In this document: positions 54,547-63,093 of the stretch, one piece after another
Position numbering within the stretch: the stretch's first letter is position 1
How the letters are laid out: the number at the start of each line of letters is the position of its first letter
Position numbers and translations under genes: made by a program
Source: WVZH01 sp034430895
GTDB lineage: Bacteria > Chloroflexota > Anaerolineae > Anaerolineales > E44-bin32
NCBI GenBank assembly: GCA_034430895.1
Contig: DAOUDW010000087.1
Coordinates: 4,555 to 68,554 of the forward strand
Direction: 5' to 3'
DNA: 64,000 nucleotides
The notes under the pieces: generated by a model
Databases searched by the model: none
What the model was told of the DNA's origin: nothing
What the model saw: only the letters and a program-made list of their open reading frames with translations

Positions 54547-54667
54547 GTACCATATTATTGCCGTTTGTACAGCGAATTGCCCCGCAATGTATCTCCGAGA
54601 AAAGCTCGATTTGTAGCATATTATTGCCGATTGTGAAATTTTGCACCATATCATTGCCATTTGTGAA
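54547..54667. repeat. second array, ATATTATTGCCGTTTGT type
   Basis: Three imperfect repeats of about 22 bases (CATATTATTGCCGTTTGT, CATATTATTGCCGATTGTGA, CATATCATTGCCATTTGTGA) at about 54550, 54616 and 54646. Related in layout to the neighbouring GGCCGA array but a different family. No gene is present. Confidence 0.6.
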
Positions 54668-55200
54668 GACTTAACATAATTGAGGGGGTCTTTGTATTTG
54701 ATCCATCCGGACGAGGTTTTCCCCCCTACAAGTTTTTACCCACTACAAGTTTTCACCCCCACATGATGTTTTTCACTCTGCCTGGCGAATTTTCTAGAAC
54801 GGATGTACATTTTCGGCCAGCACACTCCAACAAACTCGCTCGGCTAATCGTAGAAAAAGGATGGAAGGGGGTAAGTATGAAGGTAATCGAGTTGATCTAA
54901 TTTCGGTTGTAACGAGAAGACTATACCCGCAGTAAATTCCGGTCCCGCCTCAGTCAGATCTGGTAGATACGTCAAGTCTTTTCACAACGCATATTATCAT
55001 AACCATCATGGAATTTCAGCCTGCAGTATAGAATGACATCACACAGACGAGGTTTTTCCCCCCTACAGGTTGTTCGGGATTACCAATTTCCTTATGAGTG
55101 GTGCAAATTGTGGGGGCAGGTTAATTTATTACTGTTAATTTAAATGTGCTATACCTGAATATTATATTAATCCACTCCGAGATTCCAATTAAATTCCTAC
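54668..55200. repeat. intergenic repeat cluster before the patatin gene
   Basis: No gene seen. Contains CATCCGGACGAGGTTTTCCC (54707), the GAACGGATGTACATTTTCGG motif with CCA (54796-54820), and the composite repeat at 54985-55065: CGCATATTATCATAACCATC, CTGCAGTATAGAATGACATC and ACGAGGTTTTTCCCCCCTAC in that order. Confidence 0.55.
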
Positions 55201-55210
55201 ATTATTAGTC

Positions 55211-57118
55211 TCAAGGATTAAGTACTTGGAGCAACGCTGTACTTGGGCTTGGTTTATCAGGATCCTGTGCTTCAAAAACTTGTTGTTCATTAGCAATACT
55301 AATTGGACACCGTTCCCAGAGGTTATGACGAGCGAGGAATGAGTCAAATTGCATGCCCGAAGCACCAACATCAATACGCCTCAATTCATATGGACCATAC
55401 GCATCAATCCCCTTTTCGGCCCACAATTTCCATACTTTTTCTGTCCAGACGAGGCCATTTCCATGTCGTTCCCATGTATCCCACCAATCTGTTAGTTTCA
55501 AGGTGATTTCAGGTCCATAAATGCCTTCGAACTTCATAGGTAGACAGTGAGGGTCATTATATTCGAAGAGTTGCATTCGCTCCTCTACAAGTTCCAGAAG
55601 TTCTTTCTTCTTAACGCGTAGAATGTCAAGCGTGGGTTTATTGAAAACGACAGCGTATTCACCTACTGCTTGATCACCACCTACCATGTCATCTGGATCT
55701 GAAACTTTTCTTACAACGAGAAATGGGCAGTTTTCATAAAGATTGTGTTCAATACTCCAGATTTGTTTTCTAAGTTCAATAATCGCCATCGTATTTACAT
55801 ATAAGCTAACAGCTATGTTAAGTTCGAGGTCGACATTCAAAAGCTTTTTTAATGTCTGTTCATATGCTCGCATATATCCATATGCCATATTTATATTAAT
55901 GAGACCAGGGTTGACCTCCATTGAATTGTGCACATGCATTTCAGAAAATATTGGGATATTCTCCACATCTGCAGGCCATTTGCCAAACTCTGGCTTTATC
56001 TCATTAGCCGTTATTTCAGCTGATTGGGTGTCCATGAGACGATAGAGAATCTTGACCATATTCGAGTTATGGTAGCTGCCCGCTGGCTCCCTTAATGGCT
56101 CCTCAGGTCCAGCTAATATTGAAATAACACGCTCTGCTCCAAGCTCAAGAGCAGCCCTTATGGGGAGTACGTCTCTCACTCCTCCGTCTACAAAATGTCC
56201 ATCCTTATATGGATCAGCCCGTAAATCTTTCGCTTCATAAATACAAGGGATCGAAGATGACGCGATAGTACCTTGGACAAGGGCATCCTTAATAGTACCC
56301 ATCCCATTCTCTGCATCCAACTGCCAAGACACTTCGGGCGTATTGGCATTTCCTTTAATAAGTCTTGCATCTTCGGTCACATACCATGTCTGGGCATCCT
56401 CGAGACACACTGTCGCAAGACGCATCTTAATGTAAGGTGTGAGAGATGTACCAAACTTGTTAAAATCAACTTTCGCCTTTATTAATTCCTCTATTGGCTT
56501 GAGTGTGTAAAGGCTAGGAGCTGAAAAGAATAGGTTTATTACCTTTAAAATCTTTCCCAGCATATCTGTTAAGTCCTCAATCACACCAACGGCCAAGGTC
56601 CCGAAGGATAATATATTCAAAAGTACAAAACCGGCACCAACACCGGGAAGTTCAGGCTCACCCCCATTCACCCCTCCTGTCTCAATAACTTGGTCTATAT
56701 CCACATTGAGATCATCTAATATTTGAAGTATCTCTCCGATGTTTTTATGCGGAAGGTACATGTCATTTTCACTCTGAAGGGAAAGAAATAAACTGACGAG
56801 ATCCTTGACGCCCTTATAGCCAGATTCCGCAATTTTAAGGGCCATAATTGCTCCTACTGAAGTTCCACAGACATATCTCAAATTGATCTTTTTCCAAATA
56901 TCAGATCTCGTAAGATAATCTAGAGCACCTACTTCGAAACTTCCTTTGGAGCCTCCACCAGAAAGTACTAATGCAGTGGCTGGGACATTATCATCTACAT
57001 GTCCGAAATGTCTTTTCTTCAGGTCTAGCGGATCAAGTCCTGGACGCTCAGGCTCCTCAACAGGAATTTCACCTATTGGTACAATTTCGTGATCCCTTTC
57101 TGGGTCTAGGTCAGGCAT
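55211..57118 (-). CDS. patatin-like phospholipase
   Basis: A 635-residue lipid acyl hydrolase-type protein. From the ATG at 57118 (AGGGGAG upstream), residues 54-59 are the oxyanion loop GGGSKG, Ser87 in GTSVG is the nucleophile, and DGGVRD near residue 309 supplies the catalytic Asp. The patatin domain is followed by about 290 residues of unassigned C-terminal domain. The N-terminal 45 residues are acidic and lack a signal. Patatins occur as bacterial effectors and in anti-phage systems, but no cyclase or other partner gene is adjacent. It is AT-rich and lies within the repeat-flanked island. Confidence 0.85.
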   Translation of the reverse strand: MPDLDPERDHEIVPIGEIPVEEPERPGLDPLDLKKRHFGHVDDNVPATALVLSGGGSKGSFEVGALDYLTRSDIWKKINLRYVCGTSVGAIMALKIAESGYKGVKDLVSLFLSLQSENDMYLPHKNIGEILQILDDLNVDIDQVIETGGVNGGEPELPGVGAGFVLLNILSFGTLAVGVIEDLTDMLGKILKVINLFFSAPSLYTLKPIEELIKAKVDFNKFGTSLTPYIKMRLATVCLEDAQTWYVTEDARLIKGNANTPEVSWQLDAENGMGTIKDALVQGTIASSSIPCIYEAKDLRADPYKDGHFVDGGVRDVLPIRAALELGAERVISILAGPEEPLREPAGSYHNSNMVKILYRLMDTQSAEITANEIKPEFGKWPADVENIPIFSEMHVHNSMEVNPGLININMAYGYMRAYEQTLKKLLNVDLELNIAVSLYVNTMAIIELRKQIWSIEHNLYENCPFLVVRKVSDPDDMVGGDQAVGEYAVVFNKPTLDILRVKKKELLELVEERMQLFEYNDPHCLPMKFEGIYGPEITLKLTDWWDTWERHGNGLVWTEKVWKLWAEKGIDAYGPYELRRIDVGASGMQFDSFLARHNLWERCPISIANEQQVFEAQDPDKPSPSTALLQVLNP

Positions 57119-57180
57119 CAGGCTCCCCTTTCTTTCTTTATCTTCGAAGATAATAAGTAAATGTGTGAAGTAGGTTGAAA

Positions 57181-57211
57181 AATTAAAAACCCGACTTAAG
57201 ATGAGTCGGGC
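57181..57211 (-). terminator. intrinsic terminator upstream of the patatin gene
   Basis: On the - strand GCCCGACT-CATCTTA-AGTCGGG followed by TTTTTAATTTT. It lies between 57118 and the repeat cluster, so it either ends a transcript entering from the right or acts as a leader attenuator. Confidence 0.55.
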
Positions 57212-57373
57212 TTGCATTGCCTTTTGAAATTATGTGGCTTCCCCCGACACCACACTATTGTTAGTTACACTAAGACAAAATACTATGTGTCAATATTATA
57301 CAGGATGTAGATTTGGGATTCAACTTCTGTGATGATGCCAGATAACGAGTGGGGGACAAGTATGGCCGAACCA

Positions 57374-57522
57374 TCAGGATATCCTGTAGGGAGGAAAAAC
57401 TATATCCGTGTTAAAATCCGGCGCAAACTCACCCTGTAGTATGGGAATATTTTATTAGGATGATGTTTTTCTACCCAACAAGGTCATTTTTATAGAACGG
57501 ATGTACATTTTCGGCCATCACA
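57374..57522. repeat. composite dispersed repeat abutting the HEPN-like fragment
   Basis: In order: CCTGTAGGGAGGAAAAACTA, CACCCTGTAGTATGGGAATA, GGATGATGTTTTTCTACCCA and GAACGGATGTACATTTTCGG with CCA. The elements found scattered elsewhere occur here together, so they probably belong to one repeat family. Confidence 0.55.
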
Positions 57523-57860
57523 ATGGCTATTACGATGCCTGTGCTGTGATGATCCGTCGACTCTTAGAAACCTTAATCATCGAATGCTATGAGGTACACA
57601 AGATCGCCGATGATATTTTGGATGCTAGTGGTGACTTTGTGAGATTGGATAAGCTTATCGATTGCTTCCTCTCTCAAAAGGAATGGAACATAGGCCGCGA
57701 CACAAAAAAGCAGTTGAAGAAACTACCATCAATCAAAGGCGTTGGAGATCGATCTGCCCATAATAGACGATATATAGCTTCAAAAGATGATATTGATCGA
57801 ATTGCTGATGATACTAGGTTAGCTATACAGGAACTAGTATCTATTGCATTCGAAAAGTGA
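57501..57860 (+). pseudogene. truncated HEPN/DUF4145-like gene
   Basis: A 119-codon frame whose first seven codons (ATG TAC ATT TTC GGC CAT CAC) are simply the dispersed repeat read as protein. From residue 8 it reads NGYYDACAVMIRRLLETLIIECYE, then ASGDFVRLDKLID and GDRSAHNRRYIASKDDI, resembling the C-terminal part of HEPN-type DUF4145 proteins. The true N-terminus was evidently lost at the repeat. It may still be translated from the repeat-derived ATG; no ribosome site is obvious. Confidence 0.55.
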
Positions 57861-57989
57861 AATACCTTGAAACAATTTCCAAGGTATTCTAAGTGCTAAG
57901 TACAAGTGATCAGTTATTTTCGATAAATAGTCGAAGTGCTCTAAGCCTTATCATTGCCTCGTGCCGTATTGCTCAGCGAGGGCATTCAT

Positions 57990-59141
57990 TTACAATTGAT
58001 TGTGTTCTTCACTGTCTGTGTATATGTACTGCTTACGATAACTTTCCCTCAACTCATCGATAACCAGTAATTCATTATCTTCTGACGCAAAATACCAGTT
58101 CTGCCACCCATTGCATGGACTACCACCCATCAAATGCTTTCCCGCTTGATGGATTGAACCCTCAAACCCATCTGAAAGCCGAAGTTTTCCATCTGGTTTA
58201 ATAAAGGCATTTCTTGCACGATCCTTCTGGAAAAATAGCTGCTGCCCTGGCAGCAAATAATTTGTTTCAAGCAAATTCGCAAAACCAACACGCGGGGCTA
58301 AGCGTTTTTTATCGCTTACATCAAACACATCATCAGCCCGTGGCTCGGATAGCATCGGTTTTACGTCATCAATTCGTTTTTTAGCAATCTTGATGTAGTC
58401 TCTGTCCTGCTCAATCCCAATCCAATGGCGGTGAAGCTTCTTTGCTACGGCTCCTGTTGTACCAGTTCCAAAAAATGGATCCAAGACAATATCTCCCTTT
58501 TGTGTCGATGCAATTAAGACACGAAATAACAAGGCTTCTGGTTTTTGAGTTGAGTGGGCTTTCTTGCCACCCTTTTTTTTGATTCTCTCAGCTCCTGAGC
58601 AGATTGGTAAAACAAATTGTCTCGGAATTGGCCAGTCACTGCGAAGCTGTTTTCCTTCATTAAACTCTTTCATCGCATGATGATTGAATGAATATTTTGC
58701 ACCTTTTGATTTGCTAGCCCATATTAGCGTTTCATGGGCATTCGTCAAACGAACTCCTCGGAAATTTGGCATAGGATTCGTTTTAATCCAAACTACGTCA
58801 TTTAAGATCCAATAACCCAAGTCTTGGATGATTTTCCCAATTCGATATATATTGTGATAAGTTCCTATCACCCAAATAGTTCCTGTATCCTTTAGTACCC
58901 GCTTGCATGCGTTTAACCACTTTTTACTAAAGAGGTCGTATTCACCATTGTTTTCAAACTGATCCCATGAATCATTTACAGCGTCAACTTGCGTCATATT
59001 AGGACGCCATAATTCGTTTTGTAGCTGAAGATTGTATGGAGGATCGGCGAAAACGAGATCAACAGAGCTTTCGGGAAGAGAGTTCAGTACCTCAATACAA
59101 TCCCCTTGGATTATCTGATCTACTGGCAATTCGTTTTTCAT
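57990..59141 (-). CDS. HinfI/CcrM-type adenine-N6 DNA methyltransferase
   Basis: A 383-residue modification methyltransferase of the beta class: DPPY motif (residues 33-36) first, then the SAM-binding DPFFGTGTTG near residue 230, and a C-terminal RAMA-like domain (RVGFANLLETNYL, KPDGKLRLSDGFEGSIH, CNGWQNWYF) as in M.HinfI and CcrM, which methylate GANTC. The target of this enzyme cannot be read from sequence. The ATG at 59141 lies eight bases after the stop of the restriction gene, so the genes are co-transcribed. AT-rich, within the flanked island. Confidence 0.9.
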   Translation of the reverse strand: MKNELPVDQIIQGDCIEVLNSLPESSVDLVFADPPYNLQLQNELWRPNMTQVDAVNDSWDQFENNGEYDLFSKKWLNACKRVLKDTGTIWVIGTYHNIYRIGKIIQDLGYWILNDVVWIKTNPMPNFRGVRLTNAHETLIWASKSKGAKYSFNHHAMKEFNEGKQLRSDWPIPRQFVLPICSGAERIKKKGGKKAHSTQKPEALLFRVLIASTQKGDIVLDPFFGTGTTGAVAKKLHRHWIGIEQDRDYIKIAKKRIDDVKPMLSEPRADDVFDVSDKKRLAPRVGFANLLETNYLLPGQQLFFQKDRARNAFIKPDGKLRLSDGFEGSIHQAGKHLMGGSPCNGWQNWYFASEDNELLVIDELRESYRKQYIYTDSEEHNQL

Positions 59142-59148
59142 AATGATT

Positions 59149-60012
59149 TTAGTAATACCTGTCAATTCTTTCTAACAATGATTTTGCTAGATTCTGATAC
59201 TCATCAGATTTCTGCTTAGAAAAATGGCCAAACAACAACATCAGGGTCGTCCCCTCGCTGAATAATACACGAATAATACCATCAGCCCAAATCTGTTCAT
59301 TCGATATCAGTTTTCTCCAATAATGTAGCCGGATTGATTTGATATCTTCGAAACTCTCTCGTGGTGATGCATCGAGATCAATTTCAGGAAAGTCATCGAG
59401 CTCCCTCCTCCAATCTGTTAGCCAAGATACAAATTCGAACCAAACTGTAGGGAAACTTAGGTATGTGAACAAATCCTTTCCATAGAACAGGTACAGGTCT
59501 AGGCCGTAAATATCCTTTAATTTGTCCAATTGCTCCTGGTAGAACGATTTGCTTTTTGAAAAGGCTGGATCAACAAAGTACATGATGCCGATTAGATTCT
59601 TATGATGCTCTTGGTAGAGCCGATCTAGTTTCTCCTCGAAATTCTTTATCTGACCACGCTTCTTTGTTGAGTCATGATCATCCCGCATTTTTTGCTCAAT
59701 AAAGAAGTGTTTTTTTCCTTTCGCGAAGTATTGATCCAATGATAGCGATGTTTTATCATCGATGTTGAGAACAAGATCAAGGTTAGTATATCCTTGCTCC
59801 GCAAGGATTTCTCGCAGCAATAGTTCAATAGCATCCCCGAACCGAATCTCGTGAGATTGCAATAGATTTTGAATTATCTTCGCCCGAGGCTTCGTCGGTC
59901 GAAAATCACCCAGGTATCTCTCCGGATTCAAAGCAAGTTTCTCAATAATGTTTATCTTATCGGCTTCGAATACCTGAGAGTGCAGAAGCCTTATTGCTTT
60001 CTTGGAATCCAT
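59149..60012 (-). CDS. type II restriction endonuclease, PD-(D/E)XK type (predicted)
   Basis: A 287-residue protein next to the methyltransferase. The catalytic PD-(D/E)XK pattern fits D93-x12-E106-x-K108 in SLDQYFAKGKKHFFIEQKMRDD, followed by HDSTKKRGQ with a conserved-looking Gln. The length suits an orthodox type II enzyme. The ATG at 60012 follows GGGG and starts two bases after the upstream stop. Cognate pairing with the methyltransferase is inferred from operon order; recognition sequence unknown. Confidence 0.7.
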   Translation of the reverse strand: MDSKKAIRLLHSQVFEADKINIIEKLALNPERYLGDFRPTKPRAKIIQNLLQSHEIRFGDAIELLLREILAEQGYTNLDLVLNIDDKTSLSLDQYFAKGKKHFFIEQKMRDDHDSTKKRGQIKNFEEKLDRLYQEHHKNLIGIMYFVDPAFSKSKSFYQEQLDKLKDIYGLDLYLFYGKDLFTYLSFPTVWFEFVSWLTDWRRELDDFPEIDLDASPRESFEDIKSIRLHYWRKLISNEQIWADGIIRVLFSEGTTLMLLFGHFSKQKSDEYQNLAKSLLERIDRYY

Positions 60013-60014
60013 TC

Positions 60015-60824
60015 CTAACCCCACGGGATTTTAATGTACCGATGGAGCTTCGTGCTCCCGATGTTCTCTAATAGCCAGATCTCATCCTCATCAGGTGTTG
60101 ATTCAGTAATTGCCTTGACAAAAAGGACTAGGAATAGTTGATCGAGCTTTCTATGGTATTCTTGTCTATCTTCCTCGTATGGAAAAATGAACCTCACGAT
60201 GGCAGTTGTCTCATCAACCAGATACGCCTTCCCTTTCTTCTTTGCAGCTTCAGCTTTGGTTAATACTCCGTCGCCAGTTCGAAATCGGCCTCCAACATGC
60301 GAGACAGAGTATCCCCAGAACAGGTCACTTGCTTCGCGAGCAACCCGCTTGTAGTAATCCGGTATGGATTCGCCATCTTCAAATTCATAAATTGGCGTCA
60401 AATCATCAAGATTGGTAGCCTCAAGCCTCTCAATGAGCGTATCTTCGTAAAAGAGATTATCCAAATTCTGCCGCAGCAGATTCTCATTTCGTAGAGGAAG
60501 GTAAAAATCGTAGATCTTTACTAGGTCATGTATTACATGATTATATTTGGAGAATATCTGATTTTTCTGCCGGAAGAGATCACGAAAATCAGCCAGCAAG
60601 ATTAATTTAATATTTCGATCAACATAATACTTCCTGTCAACCATTAAGGTTCCTGGCTCGAACTTGTCTACAAGGAATTCTCTGATTCTCTTGGAAATAT
60701 TCGTGGACAAATTCTTTTGTGACCAACCTGTGTAATTTAACAATTCGCGGAATATTATCTCATTTCCTGCTTGCGCTTGGAGATATTCATAACACTTATC
60801 GATCTTTCGGAAATTCCTTGGCAT
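60015..60824 (-). CDS. restriction-modification operon accessory protein, unknown family
   Basis: A 269-residue cytoplasmic protein, first gene of the operon read on the - strand. The N-terminal 70 residues look like a winged-helix DNA-binding region (FRELLNYTGWSQKNLSTNISKRI), followed by a mixed alpha/beta domain without recognised motifs. Its stop is two bases before the restriction gene start. It may be a second endonuclease subunit, a specificity factor or a regulator. No transmembrane segments. Confidence 0.6.
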   Translation of the reverse strand: MPRNFRKIDKCYEYLQAQAGNEIIFRELLNYTGWSQKNLSTNISKRIREFLVDKFEPGTLMVDRKYYVDRNIKLILLADFRDLFRQKNQIFSKYNHVIHDLVKIYDFYLPLRNENLLRQNLDNLFYEDTLIERLEATNLDDLTPIYEFEDGESIPDYYKRVAREASDLFWGYSVSHVGGRFRTGDGVLTKAEAAKKKGKAYLVDETTAIVRFIFPYEEDRQEYHRKLDQLFLVLFVKAITESTPDEDEIWLLENIGSTKLHRYIKIPWG

Positions 60825-60983
60825 TAGAAATCCTTTCGGCCAATGTCAATGATTTGCCTAGGTGTAACCCGGCCTTGATTAAATTAACCCCACTTTCAAT
60901 ACCGATAATAAACTAGCACTAGGCAAATCTGGTTATTTCCTGGGTAGGATTTAGCAAGTTCTATCACGACGAGCTCTTATCTC

Positions 60984-61712
60984 TTAGAGAATGAAATCAG
61001 TATCAGTTTTTAGTGATTCATGTTCGTAATCTTTAGCAAGAGATTCATAATCATAAAATGCAATCCGCTCAGAGATTGAATGAAAGGCGGTACGATTTAC
61101 TTTATCGTGGAATTCGCGACGTCGAGAAGAATGAGCAACGATGATCAAACGAGTATTGAAGTCTTGAAGATCAAAAAATTTCAGTAATGAATTCTGGAAG
61201 TCAGTTGAATGTTCAATTTCGAATAAGCTATGAGGCATATGTCGATTATTAAACCAACTTACATCGATTGTCGATGCACGCTTAACTAAGTCCTTATAAG
61301 TGAATATCGGGATCTTCTGTAAACTCCTAATTTCTTGAAGATGACAATTTAGACAAAGCTTGTTCTTGTCCTGATTTGGTATGAATGTAGAATAGCCTCG
61401 CAAATTTCCAAGAGTAGCCAATAGCCCCTGATAATACGAGTGACTTAAAGTAATAGACTCTTTCGACAAATCGATCTCATTATCTTCAGAGAAAAGTCCT
61501 AAACGACTTCGATATGACTCCAATGCCCAAAGACCTGGTCGAACCTTGAATATCTCAGGTCTAACTTGAACAATGCGCCTTATTGAAGCATGTGGAGTTT
61601 TGGTTCTCCATTCAACCCCAGGAACCTTTAATGCTTCCCTATATAGCTGGGCTAAAGTGGCTTGACCGCCAAGACGATCTAATGTTTGAATAACTGCCTC
61701 ATACTGCTTCAT
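60984..61712 (-). CDS. HARE-HTH/PD-(D/E)XK nuclease-like protein
   Basis: A 242-residue protein from the ATG at 61712. The N-terminus (MKQYEAVIQTLDRLGGQATL, then TPHASIRRIVQVRPEIFK and PGLWALE) looks like a HARE-type winged helix that reads modified or promoter DNA. The C-terminal part carries IDVSWFNN and SLFEIEHSTDF, a PD-(D/E)XK-like D...ExE core, then DFNTRLIIVAHSSRRREFHDKV. A restriction or defence role is likely but unproven. Co-directional with the restriction-modification operon, 160 bases upstream of it. Confidence 0.6.
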   Translation of the reverse strand: MKQYEAVIQTLDRLGGQATLAQLYREALKVPGVEWRTKTPHASIRRIVQVRPEIFKVRPGLWALESYRSRLGLFSEDNEIDLSKESITLSHSYYQGLLATLGNLRGYSTFIPNQDKNKLCLNCHLQEIRSLQKIPIFTYKDLVKRASTIDVSWFNNRHMPHSLFEIEHSTDFQNSLLKFFDLQDFNTRLIIVAHSSRRREFHDKVNRTAFHSISERIAFYDYESLAKDYEHESLKTDTDFIL

Positions 61713-62519
61713 ATTTATAGATTGTACATTACGACAAGGTGAAATACGGATTGTCGTCGTATGGTTTTGAACTTCCAAGTTATGTGCTTATGATAGGGAG
61801 GTCCTCGCCATAAATACCAACCGCTAACCAAGTATATATAAATCATTCCCCTTTGCTATATAGATATTTCCAAATTGACGGGTTAATGTATCCTCGGAGG
61901 TGTTATGTCGAAATTTTACATAGCATACACTTTCATGCATGCGTAATCAAGCGGCCATCTATTTTGACACTTTTCTTTCGAGAGTTTTATAAAGCATAAT
62001 ATGGCCGGATTACTGGGGAAACTCAGCTTGAAAGCTCTTAGAAATAAAGCATAATGTGGCCGAAAGTGCAAAAATAAAGCACAAGCTGGCCGTAAGTTCT
62101 TTAAACATCCTTTTCGTCAATACCGATTCTACACGGACAAGGTTTTTCCACCCTACAGGTCATACCTTATAAAGGCTCTATTGGATATGGCAAATGTGAA
62201 AGACCTTCCAAGCTCAGTCGTTTGGCAACACTTGACGCGAACTACTCTACTTTATGCTCGAGGGGAATCTGATATTGTGATTTCGTGCTACAAGAAACCT
62301 TTCGCTGCGATGATCCCGTTTCGGGATGGATTATGAAAACGGTCAGATTTTGCATTACAAAGTAAGAAACGCGAGGACGGGAGCAAAATCCAACTGACCT
62401 GCCGTTAAAGAATATGCGAAATCCTTTCGGGGTCTCTGAGTCCCTTGCAATTGATCGAAAAACCTATTTGATATATGCTTGGTACAGCTTTAATGACATT
62501 ATTTCTTTTTGCAGTCTAG
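61713..62519. repeat. intergenic, right copy of island-flanking repeat
   Basis: Bases 61987-62158 repeat 54369-54540: three AAAGCATAAT-GGCCG units at about 61987, 62043 and 62073, then CGATTCTACACGGACAAGG and TTTTTCCACCCTACAGG. Direct orientation, about 7.6 kb apart. Bases 62160-62410 show no gene. Confidence 0.6.
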
Positions 62520-63093
62520 ATTATTTAACACTTCAATATTATTACATTCCTTATCTTAACCGCTGGATCCAGCCCGATACTATTTTACCTAATCCCACCA
62601 ATCCGCAAAGTTATAACAGATACACATATGTGTATAACAATCCGATCCGATATAACGATCCAACTGGGCATTATGTTCCAGCAGAGGTTTGTGCAATGGG
62701 TGGGGCAAATATACCCCATTGTAATTCTAAAACAGGTAGTTATTTTTACACTGGTCTTAACTCCGACTTAGAGTCAACAGACTGGGAAGATAGATATGGA
62801 GGACCTCTTGCAAAGAAGACATATGATCTGATATCACGTAATTATTATATTTGGGGAAGGGAAGGGTCAGAGGAGATCGAGAAAGGATTGGGTGAATATC
62901 CACCTCCGTTATTCGATATATCAAAATGGAATGGGTTTCGAGAAATAGTTACGGCTTTCAAGTTGGGCAGTCAACCAATCATGTGCCCAGATCTCTATAT
63001 ACTCGGATTAGATTCCTTGGGTATAAGTTGTATGTCCTCAAAACATTTGAGACAAAACAGGCATTTCACTAAGAGAGTCTTTTCAGCCCCGAT
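62520..63093 (+). pseudogene. orphan RHS C-terminal tip, interrupted by an insertion sequence
   Basis: The frame from 62414 becomes recognisable near 62520 as the end of an RHS core: YYYIPYLNRWIQPDTI, then NPQSYNRYTYVYNNPIRY and NDPTGHY. A tip of about 140 residues of unknown family follows (PLAKKTYDLISRNYYIWGRE and onward), and its 3' end is lost where the transposase sequence begins at about 63094. The core fragment differs from that of the giant (PNPTNPQ type), so it came from a different RHS gene. AT-rich. Confidence 0.7.

Noticed and set aside
55211..57118. Patatin as CBASS effector
   Set aside because: No CD-NTase/cyclase, ubiquitin-like or HORMA gene is adjacent, so no system is claimed.
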